Source: Chlorops oryzae
Taxonomy: Eukaryota; Arthropoda; Insecta; Diptera; Chloropidae
Assembly: GCA_020466095.1 (NCBI GenBank)
Contig: CM035807.1
Span: forward strand, 39,582,348-39,646,347
Reading direction: 5' to 3'
Length of the DNA: 64,000 bases
Positions 11,815-22,978 of the stretch are shown piece by piece. The notes beneath the pieces are model-generated. The model saw nothing but the letters and a program-made list of their open reading frames with translations. It did not search any database and was not told the DNA's origin. Positions within the stretch are counted from its first letter, which is position 1; the number at the start of each line of letters is the position of its first letter. A program made the position numbers and the translations under genes.

Positions 11815-12340
11815 AGAAATGTCAATATCAACTAACGTATACTAAAAAAAAGTAAAAAAACAACGTATGTGACATTTAAATCGGGGTTTTAAAAATTAAA
11901 TTAAACAAAAAATGCGGAAAATAATAACATAAGAAAAATACATATGTGAAACTGCTATCACCTTACGCCTTACTTCACGAATTGTTGGCAATTTAAGGAA
12001 GAATTTTAGGCGAGTGTTTATTCCATCGCCCAAATAAACAATTGCCGCCGCAATATTTTTGAAGTATACATGCAGAATTGGTTTTTGAGCAGAACTAAAA
12101 TGATTTATTTGAAAAATACAAAAGATGGCAACAATCCAATAAGCTCCAAAAAAACAAAAATTTTTTTTTTTTTTTATAAACTTTGATTGTATTTTTCTGG
12201 ATCTTCCTTTGAGTGGGAACTAACAGAAAGTATTCGGATCTTATTTCTAAAATTTTACGTAACTAATTATACATTTAGAGAAATATAAAAACAGTTTTTA
12301 GTTCCGATGAGCCTCAATATTAGAAACTGGGCCTTAGCGC
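11815..12340. other. AT-rich non-coding stretch left of the jockey LINE
   Basis: No gene is recognised. A T run at 12163-12177 may be the poly(A) tail (minus strand) of the LINE to its right, which would place the LINE 3' end there; that is inference. Confidence 0.4.
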
Positions 12341-12643
12341 TGTATAGCGGCCTGCGCTGATGAGTACTGATCCCGCACGAGCGAGGTGCGTCAAGGTTAG
12401 AGAATCCTTGATTGGAAAATACACTGGCGTGCACGAGCGAGGTGCGTCAGACTTAATGAGTCCTGGTTAGCTGGAACGGTTGCTGTTGAAGTTCAGAATT
12501 GAGCAAACACGAGCGAGGTGCCTCAATCTGAACGAATCCTTGCTTAAACGAGTTTTAAGCATGCACGAGACAAGGTGCAGATAACAGATAGCGGAGCATC
12601 TGTGTTATACGTCTAGACTCATAGATGCGGACGGAAGGTCCTT
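12340..12643 (-). repeat. 3' UTR of jockey-like LINE with repeated CACGAGCGAGGTGCGTCA motif
   Basis: Reading the plus strand, CACGAGCGAGGTGCGTCA occurs near 12376 and 12433, with variants near 12509 (one change) and 12563 (diverged). Each copy is followed by a short palindromic stretch ending near AATCCT. The block lies directly 3' of the LINE coding region on the minus strand, so it is most simply its 3' untranslated region. Spacing is about 55-75 bp. Confidence 0.7.
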
Positions 12644-14179
12644 TCATTTTAAGCGTGAATCGTCCTTAATGAGCGGAATTTGTAGATCACGGTGAATACT
12701 TTCATTTCGAATGTACCATGGAGCACTTGTAATGATTCGGAGAATTTTCGATTGAGCTCTTTGAATTATTTCAATAGAGGAAGCACAGGCATTTCCCCAC
12801 AGCTGAATGCCATATGTCCAAAGTGGCTTTAATAAACTATTATATAAAAGAACTTTATACTCCATATTTAGAGGGGAGCGATGGTTAATTAACCAGTTAA
12901 TTTTTGATGCTTTTAGCTTTAGGTTGGTTCTTTTTGCTTCGATGTGCTTTCGCCAAGTTAATCGTTTGTCTAGATGAACTCCTAAATATACGACATTATC
13001 TGCTTGAGGAATGGAAAACTCCTTTAAGGAGTATAGTTGGACTTATTCCTTTTCTTAGTGTGAATGTAATGTGCTTACATTTTCGTTCGTTTACATTTAT
13101 ACGCCAGGTTGAAAGCCAAGTTTCAATTAATTGCATATGCCCCTGTAGAGTTCTTGACGCTTCCATAGGATCGCGGTGGCAACTCAATATTGCTGTGTCA
13201 TCAGCAAAAGTTGACATAACAATGTTGTCACTAGTAGGTATGTCGGCTGTGTATAGAAGGTAAAGAGAGGGGCCCAGTACACTGCCTTGCGGGAATCCTG
13301 CTTTTATTTCAAATTTTTCCGTAATGGTTTCATTAACTTTTACCCTAAAGAATCTTGTTTGAAGATATGATATGAGAATGCCATGTAAGTTTTGAGGAAG
13401 AAGAGATTTTATTTTAGCTATAAGTCCCTCATGCCACACTTTATCAAAGGCTTGAGCAATGTCAAGAAATATTGCAGAACAGTATTCTTTTTTTTCAAAG
13501 GCATTCCGAATTTCTTGCGTGATCCGATTTACCTGTTCTATCGTTCCATGTTTTTTCCTAAAGCCAAATTGATGAGTCGGGATTAGGTTATGCTCGTGAA
13601 CGTATGGCGTTATCTTAAAAAGAAGAGCTTTTTCGAAAAGTTTAGATAAGCAGGGGAGAAGGCTTATTGGTCGATAAGAGCTGGTTGATGTCGGGTCTTT
13701 ACCTGGCTTCAATACCATCTTTATGAGCGATTCTTTCCATACCTCAGGGAAATGTGAAAAGGATATAATAGCATTAAAGAGTTTTGCTATATACGCGATA
13801 GCGATGATTGGTAACTCCTTGATCATTTTTGGGGTTATCAAGTCATAACCTGGAGCTTTTTTCTCGATAAAGTTTCCTTTTATAATACATTCTATTTCAC
13901 TGATATGAAAGGTAATAGGGATAGATTCGTTGTTTTCCTCATGTAGGGGAAGTCTAAGGCCAGATAAAGAAGAGTTTGGAAGGAAAACTGAGCACAAGTG
14001 TTGGGCAAACGCTAATGCTTTCTCATCACTTCTTGCCCATGTTCCTCTTAAATCTCTTAAGAAAGATTCGTGGTCTGTGGGGGGGGTTTTTCACTTTTAA
14101 GGCTCTCCACAGTGACCCTTTCGATGAACTATTTGGCGAAAGGTTAGAGATGAAGTTAAAATTTCTCTTATCTCGATCG

Positions 14180-14180
<1 letters not shown>
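12644..14180 (-). pseudogene. Jockey-clade LINE ORF2 fragment (reverse transcriptase)
   Basis: The largest piece (12996-13997) has the LINE reverse transcriptase motifs in order: KAPGYDLITPKMIK, YRPISLLPCLSKLFEK, GFRKKHGTIEQV, FLDIAQAFDKVWH, GFPQGSVLGPSLYLLY and FADD (catalytic Asp pair). This pattern is typical of the jockey clade. The C-terminal piece at 12644-12865 (LWTYGIQLWGNA) is in another frame, so a frameshift lies near 12866-12995. Upstream, 14030-14175 encodes the pre-RT region (NLSPNSSSKGSLWRALK) in a third frame. The copy ends abruptly at an A run (14180-14210) and is 5' truncated. It cannot make an intact polyprotein. Confidence 0.92.
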
Positions 14181-14212
<32 letters not shown>

Positions 14213-14362
14213 AAAAATAGCAGTGGAATTATGTGTCTCAAGTGCAATTATTTTCGGGGCTTCAATTTGTGAAGAGGAAAGAGAAAACGATAAAAAGGAC
14301 GCAGATTTTGGGTGCGCGAAATGTTTCAAGATCGCTCAGAGAAAAGGTTTTTCTCTGATTGC

Positions 14363-16288
14363 TACCCTAGTGGCACCGGTTGTTACATAAGGCATTATGC
14401 AACGCTTATGAAACAAATGCATAGTTTCAAAGTGATCACTGAGATGTTACTGTAACGCTTATGGAATCAAAAAAGCCCAAGAGGCGGAGCCTGTTGCAAC
14501 TAAATTTATAGTTGCATAAGGAAGTTACATAAACTTAGTTGTAACAAACTGAAAATATAATTCTGGCTTTAAAAATATAATTCTGGGTTTTGGTTATAAA
14601 AACTTTCGTTATGAAACTAAAAAGGAGTATTTTAATAAGGAAGTGGTTGCAAAAGTGTTTCAAAATTTTTCTAATTTATTTTGCTTTTATGAATGACAGA
14701 AACCAAATACATAGTGTGTATGCTTTCATGTTATGAAAATGTATAATTGAAATTTCGACTTTCCTCAAACCAAAACTAAGGTGCCCTTAAAGATATATGG
14801 TGAAATCTAACATTCTACCCCTTATATTTTTCACGCGCCCTCGATCAAATAAAAATTATGATGTTTTATTCATAACTTAATACCTATACGCATAAATTTT
14901 TCTTGTTTAGAAAAAGTGTGGTTATGGAATGTCATTAGCAGAGCACCTAAAAGTATGCAAAGTTAAAACCTTAGAGAATTCTCTGATGCACGAATAACGT
15001 GACCAAGCTCGAAAAATAACTTTCATGAGGCTAAGTCCGGAATTTAGTTTTAGAAAATCATAGTCTGATGCATGCAATTCAGGTTTGCAACGAAATTATT
15101 TATTCATACGACGAAACATATGATGACATATTTTTCAAAACGAATTCGAAGACAATCATTGTCGAATTCAAAATCATAATAAAGTTCTCAATTGGGGGAC
15201 TGCAACGAATGGTCACTCTTTGCATATATTAAGAAATTTATCGCAGAACGCAGATGGACCAACATGTAGGCAAGCTTGAGACAGGAGAATCGTGACATAG
15301 TGGGCCTGGGAATTTTATCTTAAAAGAGAAATATTGATAAATTCTCAAATTTTCTATTTTCAAATTACAACAAAAACAAAAACGATAGGAATTTTTCTCT
15401 TATATTTTATGGGGAGTTATTAATGAAGATAAACTTTGGATATAAGGTCCAAAGATTAAAATCATAGACCCACTATAACACGTTTCTCCTGGCCTGAACC
15501 ATAAATGAGTTGTTGCGCGACAACGCATTAAGTCTACAGTACTTTTCTTCCAATTCTCAGACAAATGTAGTTTTATTTTTCAAGGATTTCAGACATTTAT
15601 GTCTCGCCAAATTTCAAGTTTATGGCCAGGTACTATTTTCATTAAGCCACACATGCTTGCATATATGAGCGTTCGTCTCTGTCGTATCTAGGACAGCTGA
15701 TCAATGTGCAATTTATTACTTTTTCTTTCGGTGTGGGATAAAACAACTCCAAGATGTCTTTTTGCATCGTACAGACTAGAAAGAGCGTTAAATCGAAACC
15801 AATACTAACAGTGGTACCGAAAAGCTGGGTTGATGGAAGTATGGTTTTCTGGCCCAAACTTCTGTTCAATTTTCACTAGACATAACCATAAACAGCTGTG
15901 TTTATAAAAATTGACTTATTTCTTGACCCTTATAATATGCTTTTGGAATGTTTTAAGAGTCAAAAAAGCATTTTTTCGGAAGCATACTTATTACTTCAAT
16001 AATTGTTACATAAACGGCTTTGCAACCTATTTGCAACTTACAAAGTGGAAGTTCCGAAGAGAAGTTACTGCAACTATTTTAAAACATCATAGCTCCACCC
16101 ATTTTGACACAAAAAGTTCATGCAATTAAATTTAGTTTTTCAAACCGCTTGTGTAACTTAAGTAGTTGTTCATAACAACTTGCATCATCTATGCAACTGA
16201 GCATGTTTTTTGAAACGTCTATGCACCCCTTATGCAACAAGAATAATTTTTTTTCCTTTAAAAGATGTTGCAATGTGCCACTAGGGTA
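14363..16288. mobile_element. 1.92-kb TIR element with TA flanks and GCAAC-rich ends
   Basis: The ends CCCTAGTGGCAC (14365-14376) and GTGCCACTAGGG (16275-16286) are perfect 12-bp inverted repeats, with TA on both sides (14363-14364 and 16287-16288). Subterminal regions are dense in TTATGCAAC / GTTGCATAAG variants in both orientations (about 14380-14540 and 16005-16240). No transposase is seen; the frames at 15642-15869 and 15911-16129 are unrecognised. The TA duplication suggests Tc1/mariner-like integration, but the ends are not typical, so the superfamily is open. Confidence 0.8.
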
Positions 16289-16289
16289 C

Positions 16290-16965
16290 CACAAATAAAA
16301 TTTAATGACTCAGGATTGTTCAAAAATTTTGTAAGGATGGATGCCACTGACTTCGATTTCTTCTTCCAACAGTTGAATTTTTGGGGGTACCTCCAGTACT
16401 AGGGTCTGTTACGAAAATCACGAAAACTGCTCTAAAACCGGAGTTTTTCAAGATAATGTGACAGAATTTGACATTTGAACATATCTTAGGGCAATTAATA
16501 TGATTTTAAAAAATTGGATAAGTAGGCGTGGCAGAAGGGCGTTTCTTGAAAATTGTCTCCTACACCCGAAATTGAAATGAGACTTGAACGAAAGTTGGCA
16601 ATTATGCATCCTTTGTAGCCATAAACATCCTCTCCAAAAATTTCTGTAATAGATCCATTATTAAGTACTAGGGTCTGTCACAAAAAGCTCAAAACTGCCC
16701 CAAAATCGGACTTTTTCGAAATATTTTAATGAAAGTTAGAATTTGAGCGTATATTTAAGCCTCCGATTAGAATTCCAAAAAAATGGAAAAGTGGGCGTGA
16801 CAAAGGGGCCGTATTCATAAAGAATTTAACAAAAGTCGGCATATGGGGCCCCTTATGGCCTTAAACACCTCTTGATATTAAAAATTTTTTAAGCATGTGA
16901 GTCTGTGTCGGGTATTTTATTGTCAGTCTCGCCTGATTATAACACCCTTACTTGTTTTAGTTGTG
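16290..16965. repeat. Dispersed repeat with TCCAGTACTAGGGTCTGT motif, copy 1
   Basis: The motif CAGTACTAGGGTCTGT followed by AAAACTGC..AAAAxCxGA occurs twice here (about 16397 and 16665) and again near 35290 and 60848. Its right end carries GTCTGTGTCGGGTATT (about 16903), also seen near 61083 and, inverted, near 24262. It is non-coding. Confidence 0.7.
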
Positions 16966-18045
16966 GTTGACATATTCATGGAAATGCCCATATATAAGAT
17001 ATTCGAAACGCAAGGCTTATGTGCTTATGTTCTCAAAACATTGCATTGAAAAAAAATTTGTTTTTACTGTAAAGCTCTTGTAGTAGGGGAGCCCAAGAGG
17101 GGATTTTTGCACTAACTCGAGCGTGTCAGAAAATAATATGGGGAGAAAGCTTGCACCCTGTTATATGGCCCGACCATATATGAGCGCTCAATATTGGGGT
17201 GTACGTTGAGGGCAGGCCGGCAGATTAGTAAAAAAAAATCGATCCTCTCATAAACTCGAGCGCGTTAGATTAAGAGAAGGTAAGCTAAGTAGATGTTAAA
17301 AAGTGTAAATTTCAATTCTCTGACAATTTGAGCGTGGCATAAGGAAAGAGGTGAGTACCAAAGTTGCAAAACAAAAAAAACGGCAACTCGAAATACTCGA
17401 GCGCGATTGGTTTTTTTTTTATTTTGAAGGAAATCCTTTAAGAATCACGAAGAACATATAATCTGACGTTTTTCTTTGGGCAAAGTAGGAAAAAATGGCG
17501 CATTTAATCGCAAGCTTTGTAGTGTATTCAACTGATTTTGTGAAATTAAAAATTTGTATTCCGTGTCAATAAAGAGCTTTTAAAACTGAAAAACTGTGAA
17601 TCGCGAATCCTTTTCGTTTCCTTTTTTTTCTCTCTTTTTCTCTCTCTCCTTATAAATAAATATATATACTTATATAACGTCAGTCATCGAAATAGGACAC
17701 TTTTAGGAGTCCACTTAACATTCACTGTGAATATCTGACACGCTCGAGTAACTGTTTTTTTTTTCACCTCTATTTATGGCCAACCACCTCCAATTAAACG
17801 TCAGATTAATATATATTGGTTATCAGGAACATAAAGCGCGTTTACTGTATCAATGTCTGACGCGCTCGAGTATTGCAATGTGTCGATTTTTTTTTTACAT
17901 TTTTGACCATTCTTAAGCGCTCTCTCCCCATTAAAATGGAAAACTTTACATAGACTTTTTTGTTTAAGAACGTAAGCTTCACAATCCAATTAGTTTGCAT
18001 GATGCTTTTGTAAATGCAAATTAAGCATATCGGGCTCCCCTACTA
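16966..18045. mobile_element. TIR element with arrayed CTCGAGCG motifs (copy 1) inside another repeat
   Basis: TAGTAGGGGAGCCC (17081-17094) is perfectly inverted at 18032-18045, defining a 965-bp element. CTCGAGCG lies at 17116, 17255 and 17396 in one orientation, and CGCTCGAG at 17741 and 17863 in the other. Most are followed by a GTGTCAGA-like extension. The left flank, 16966-17080, is part of the same duplicated unit found at 57523. No coding gene is seen. Confidence 0.78.
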
Positions 18046-18198
18046 TTGGAATAGCATCAGCTATCGAAAAATCTTATCTTCTGTTGGGACTCTTCTTTGA
18101 AAAAAACTTTGATTTGAATAGTCCGATTTTGTAACAGTTAGAACTAAGCTCCGCAGATATAGACAAATATATATATTCTTGATCAGAATCGAAAACTG

Positions 18199-18310
18199 AA
18201 TAGATTAAGAGTCGTCCGTGTGTCCGTCTCTCCGTCCGTCTCTCCGTCCGTCTCTCCGTCCGTCTCTCCGTCCGTGTCTCTCCGTCCGTCTCTCCGTCCG
18301 TCTCTCCGTC
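18199..18310. repeat. 12-bp minisatellite (CTCTCCGTCCGT)n
   Basis: About eight units of CTCTCCGTCCGT with one GTGT interruption near 18274. On the minus strand this reads as an open frame of repeating ERRT/DGET residues, which is only the repeat and not a gene. The preceding TATATATTCTTGATCAG context is a common dispersed fly repeat. Confidence 0.93.
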
Positions 18311-18334
18311 CAACTCACAATGGTCCGGAATTTA

Positions 18335-18780
18335 AACAAGTAAGAAAGCTAAAGTCGGTCAAGCCCGACTTTGAAATACCCAGCGTCCCGACATTATGAG
18401 CGCACTATGTTTTTCTTCTCTATTTGTGGGCGTGGCAGTGGGAGGGAAACATAAATTATTTCCCTACACCTTTCATTCGCCTTGGTGAACCTATGTTGCG
18501 AATTTGAAGCTCCTACGCCTTTTACTTCGGAAGTTACGAAAAATTTTTATTTGTGGGCGTGGCAGTGGGCGGGCCGCATAAAATTTTTCCTTCACCTTTC
18601 ATTCGCCTTGGTGAACCTATGTTGCGAATTCGAAGCTTCGACGCCTTTTACTTCGGAAGTTACGAAAAATCTTTATTTGTGGGCGTGGCAGTGGGCGGGC
18701 CAAAAAAAAATTTTTCCTACACCTTTATTTTTAATTTTGCAATTTAATTTGCCTTTTATTAATTAAGAAAAAATTTGTGG
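18335..18780. repeat. GGGCGTGGC dispersed repeat with ~127-bp tandem units, copy 1
   Basis: Starts with the palindrome AGTCGGTCAAGCCCGACT and contains three ~127-bp units, each beginning TATTTGTGGGCGTGGCAGTG (18421, 18549, 18674) and including CCTATGTTGCGAATT and CTTTTACTTCGGAAGTTACG. A second copy is at 39055-39765. The repeating frames across it are artefacts of the period. Confidence 0.9.
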
Positions 18781-18807
18781 GGTCATGGCGGGCCTTAAAA
18801 ACCTACC

Positions 18808-18907
18808 NNNNNNNNNNNNNNNNNNNNNNNNNNNNNNNNNNNNNNNNNNNNNNNNNNNNNNNNNNNNNNNNNNNNNNNNNNNNNNNNNNNNNNNNNNNNN
18901 NNNNNNN
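18808..18907. other. Assembly gap of 100 N
   Basis: 100 unresolved bases, a scaffold join of unknown true size within repeat sequence. Confidence 0.99.
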
Positions 18908-19019
18908 CTGAAAAAATTCATGTTTAGTAAGCGATAATTTCAGCTATAGCGGAGCGAGATTTTTTCAATGATCTGATAGGCTTATGCGTTTTTTCTATAG
19001 TTTCGGTTCATAAGAAAAA

Positions 19020-19195
19020 ATTCAGGTACAGCAGTAAGGCAAAAATTCAGCAAAAGCGGACCGAGAAGTTTTTTAAGGATATTTTTTTTTCTCTTCTTTT
19101 ATGGTTTTATGGTTCTTAAGAAAATAGACCGGCTGATTTAAAACTGCTCGGTCCGCTATAGCTGAATGTTTGCCTTACTATTCATGAATCTTTTC
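19020..19195. repeat. Imperfect hairpin with AGCGGACCGAG arms
   Basis: The left arm (about 19020-19066, GTAAGGCAAAAATTCAGC..AGCGGACCGAG) recurs inverted at about 19147-19192 (CTCGGTCCGCTATAGCTGAA..TTGCCTTAC). The loop is about 80 bp. A related half-arm (CAGCTATAGCGGAGCGAG) lies just right of the N gap at 18941, so a longer repeat may be cut by the gap. Confidence 0.7.
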
Positions 19196-19791
19196 GACAT
19201 TACATTTTTCAGTTATTTCATCGATGAGTTCATTGAAGAACAAATTCATGCCTGAGCCAATTGCCGACTGGGAAAATAATGTGTCAATATTAATTGGATG
19301 TCGTTAAGCGTCAATACTGCCATTCTTGAGAATAGGAAGTTGCCAACATATTTTTCAATAACACATATCATTGAACCACATTTTTTATGTTCTCAATTAT
19401 TCTAAATGATCATAAAATAATTAAAGCAATTGTATACATAAGTAAATAAAAGGTGGTAGATTTGGACCTAGCGTGGTAAAAGTGGTAGAAAGTAAAAATA
19501 GTGATAGATCTAGCACTAAAGTGGTAGAAGTCCGGGCACTGTATTCAGACTGTAGAGCACATAGTAGAACTGTACTCTAATATGTCTACTGCAGCTCTGC
19601 GTCGAGCTGTCGAATTGTAGAAACGGTCTACAGTGTACAAAAAACGTAGAGTCTCTATACACTTCACTCTACTCTCTACCTCAAAAACCCTATAGTCGAC
19701 ACTTGGCCTTACAACATAGCTCAAAATGAAAAATTAAAAATTTTCACTTTGCAGATAAATTTAGACATGAAAACCACTGAAATATAAGAGA

Positions 19792-20325
19792 ATTCCCTTA
19801 AGGGTGTATTTGCCTCGAAAACCTCGAAAATTCACGAGCCTCGAAAGTTACCTGTAAAATTTTGTATGAAAAATTGTATACGCCAGCTTCGAAAACTTTC
19901 AAGTCAAATTGGTCGCGTATTTGGCTCGTATTTCGAAGCGTAAGTTGTAGTGTTGCCCTGAAACCAAAATCAAAACTACTGAATGCCCTACAATAAGAAC
20001 ACATTCTCAATACCAATAACAGCTTTTTGTTTATTTTAATAAAAATGAACATTTTAATAGTGAAAAATATTTTTGAGAAATAAAACAAATTTAGTTCAAG
20101 TATTTTCCTATGAGAAAACGAGACTTAAAGAAACAAAAAATACGGGAAAATAGCACTGTTTTCGCTTAACATTTTTATATTACAAAATGAATCCCTTGCC
20201 GAACTGTCAAATTTTTAAATTACACAAACTACTCAAAGTTGCAAAAACGGTGTGTTCCCGCAAAGTGCGTTGTACCTACTTTTTCGAGGTTTTCATGTTT
20301 TCATCTTTTCACCTTTAAGGGAATA
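19792..20325. mobile_element. Probable MITE with ATTCCCTTAAxGGTG ends
   Basis: The left end ATTCCCTTAAGGGTG and the right end, inverted, ATTCCCTTAAAGGTG match except at one base. Both are followed by CCTCGAAAA-type sequence. It is about 530 bp with no coding gene. The target duplication is unclear because the symmetry runs past any TTAA. Confidence 0.55.
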
Positions 20326-20329
20326 CCTT

Positions 20330-21960
20330 TTATGTTAAAACAGAATTGAATTATAAAAATTTTAACAATTTTTTATGGGTATGCACAACCAAATTCTAAA
20401 ATTATCAAAATTTTATTTTTCGGTTTTGGTTGACCAGCTGGCGGAAATGCCATATGTTATTTTCCGGGCCGGGCTGGGCTTTTACTCAAATATTTTCGTG
20501 CGGGCCCCGGCTTTTTTCGAAGTGCTCCAATTGTGTTCAAACAATAGGCGCGCGCCCATCTCTAATAAGTATATAGCTAAACTACTTCACAAAAAGGTCA
20601 AAATGCAGCTTGAAAAATCGAAAATAGTTCTATGGGTCCTGCAGCTCGACGCAAAAAGTTTTAATCGATTCTGTTAATATATGTATGTATATATTAAGCC
20701 ACACTTTGTGCGTAGTCGGAGCATGGAATTATTTGGTGCAATATTACTCAAGTATTTACAAAAAAATTTTGTCATTTCTATAAGAACTCAAAATAAAAAG
20801 ATACTTACCGTATTTAAATGGTCTTTTAAAAAAGTATTTCTTAACAATTTGGGTATAGAAAATAATATATTGATTTGAAAAACATTTACTCTTATTTAAA
20901 AGAGTTCACATAGCACTATATTCTTAAATGCATTACCTACGACGTTTCAAAAATTGCGTATTTATCCCATGGACTTTAATAATTTTGGAAGTTTATATTA
21001 TGCTTATTTTCGTAGCAACGTTTTCAAAGTATGTCAACTTATTTCCAAAAATTTTCCCATTTTAGTTGTTTAATAAAACCGATTATTAAGAACGAAAAGA
21101 AGGCACTTATCATGTGAAGCTAAGTCTTTAATAAGTACCTATTTAAAAGATTTGTGCTACAATGCAAAATTGAAGTTCTCTTACACAATGTGCGTGGCAT
21201 TCATTGTATGCATTGATGGATATGTATAAATGCTTTAAGAAAATCTTTTAATTGGTGTCAATTCTTCAATACATAAGAGCTATACATATAAAATTTTCAT
21301 TAAAATTTGAAGTTATGTAGATATCATATAGATAACGTCATTTCAAAGCCAAGCTCTCATTTCACAAAAGAATCCACTTTACAAGCGCCCGTTGGTTTAT
21401 CCCATTTTCAAGCTAGAAGAATGTAATTAACCGGATTTTTTCTTTGGATATGCGAACTGAAGCTCTCTTTTTTCATTTAAGTAATTTACAACAAATGTGG
21501 AGCTCTAATTAGCTTGCATGAAGACATTGTACGACAACTCAACGAAGATAATAATGAGCTTACAAATGAAAAGAAGTCAAATCTTTTCAATAATAAAACT
21601 TTTTTAATGTGTTGGAACGCTCAACCGCGATCGAAATGCTCACATCAATACGATTAAAAGAAAATTTACACGTTCAATGCCAAGTCGAATTTGACGCAAT
21701 TGGTTATTATGAGTTATATGTTTAATTAATTCAGCTTTTGAGTAAATACACTTAGTTCGGGATGTATGAATGTCTCAATGTAGACCTGGAACAAAGTACT
21801 TCATTTTGAGCGAGCCTAAACCGAACTTATGATTTCATTAGAGCGCACTTCAGTGATGCAAATCAACTTTACTGTAAATAGACGCTGAAAGTACAGAGCA
21901 AGAAATGTATTTAATTTCGGCTAACGTTTGTTAAGCTGTCTACTGCAGTTTTGGGCCAAA
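20330..21960. other. 1.6-kb stretch without recognised gene
   Basis: AT-rich unique-looking sequence. The frames at 20375-20878 have no recognisable domain and are probably chance. It could be intergenic or the upstream region of the promoter-like site at 21966. Confidence 0.5.
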
Positions 21961-21965
21961 CTTTG

Positions 21966-22002
21966 TATAAATAGAAACGTTAGCATGCACAAAAGATCAG
22001 TC
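21966..22002 (+). promoter_or_regulatory. Candidate Pol II core promoter: TATA box plus Initiator
   Basis: TATAAATAG (21966-21974) is followed by TCAGTC (21997-22002), a perfect arthropod Initiator, with the Initiator A 33 bases after the first T of the TATA box. This spacing is right for a focused promoter. An ATG follows at 22012 but opens only a seven-codon frame (MVALFRV). The site may serve a short first exon with a long intron, a non-coding RNA, or be a relic. Confidence 0.5.
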
Positions 22003-22019
22003 GCTTGTTAGATGGTTGC

Positions 22020-22978
22020 TTTGTTTAGAGTTTGATATTTTTAACGGGAACACTTACAATAATTTTGTTCTTTTGCTCACGATATGTTTTATTGTCCTAA
22101 AATTCCATTATGGAAGTTAAACGTTGAAAAAATTCTCAAAAACTAGAAATTTAAAGCGGGTATTAGAACTTATAAAATAAGTTACAAAAATTGTGCTATA
22201 AAAATAATTTACGCAAAAAAAAACATTTTTGACACAAGGCAAGTAGTTCAGGTATGTTCAAAACAAAAAAACAAAAAATTAACTTTTTGAATAAGAAATC
22301 CTCCGAACATTTCACGCCGTTCAATTTAGAATAAAGAAAAACTGACATTATTTTTAAAGAAGATGAGAAATATAATGTTCCAAGATTTTAGCAAAAAGCG
22401 AATTACCATTAGACCATAAGAAATCCATAAACACAATTTAAAAAAAACCAAAATTCATAAATGGAATATAACTAGTCGTACTTACTATATCGCAAAAAGT
22501 TTATTCGGATCAATGAGTGTATCAACATTTTACAAAAAAATTAAGAGGCCATCATCACGAATACTTCGAGGGTAACTAAATAAGTAAAAACTCCTATTGT
22601 TCTTTCATGATAGTGAAGGGATTTTGTGCCGGATCGAAAGAATTATGTTAAAAATCCTTAGGTATTTAGTCGTAAACACAAGTTACTTTTTGCCAAGGAA
22701 ACTTCAATCAAAGAGTAAAAATCAAATTCTCTATTAGTGTATTAACATTTTATTCCAGTTGAAATAAAATTAATACTTAGTAAGTACCTAACGAATAGTA
22801 CCCTAACGACTGACATTTTTCAAACATGTTCATCAATTATTTTTTGAAATAGATGTGAAAAAGATGGAAAATTTTGTTTATTCATCCGGTCACTGAGTAT
22901 TCAGGACCTCAGTTTCGCAGTTAGAGTTGATTAAATTTTTCTCAAAAAATTTTAAGGCCGGCTCTATGTTGAAGTATG
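22020..22978. other. Non-coding stretch downstream of the candidate promoter
   Basis: Very AT-rich. No long frame, domain or repeat boundary was recognised. Confidence 0.5.

Noticed and set aside
14026..14247. 72-codon minus-strand frame with a phenylalanine run as a gene
   Set aside because: The run is the translated homopolymer at 14180-14210; the rest is the displaced N-terminal part of the jockey ORF2.
18074..18313. Minus-strand frame with DGET/ERRT repeats
   Set aside because: It is only the 12-bp minisatellite in translation.
18482..18766. Frame with two near-identical peptide repeats (LCCEFEA...TSEVTKN)
   Set aside because: The peptide period equals the 127-bp DNA repeat; the DNA repeat also occurs at 39159-39422.
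19798..20318. piggyBac-like MITE with TTAA duplication
   Set aside because: TTAA is at both ends, but the inverted symmetry continues outside it, so TTAA looks like part of the terminal repeat.
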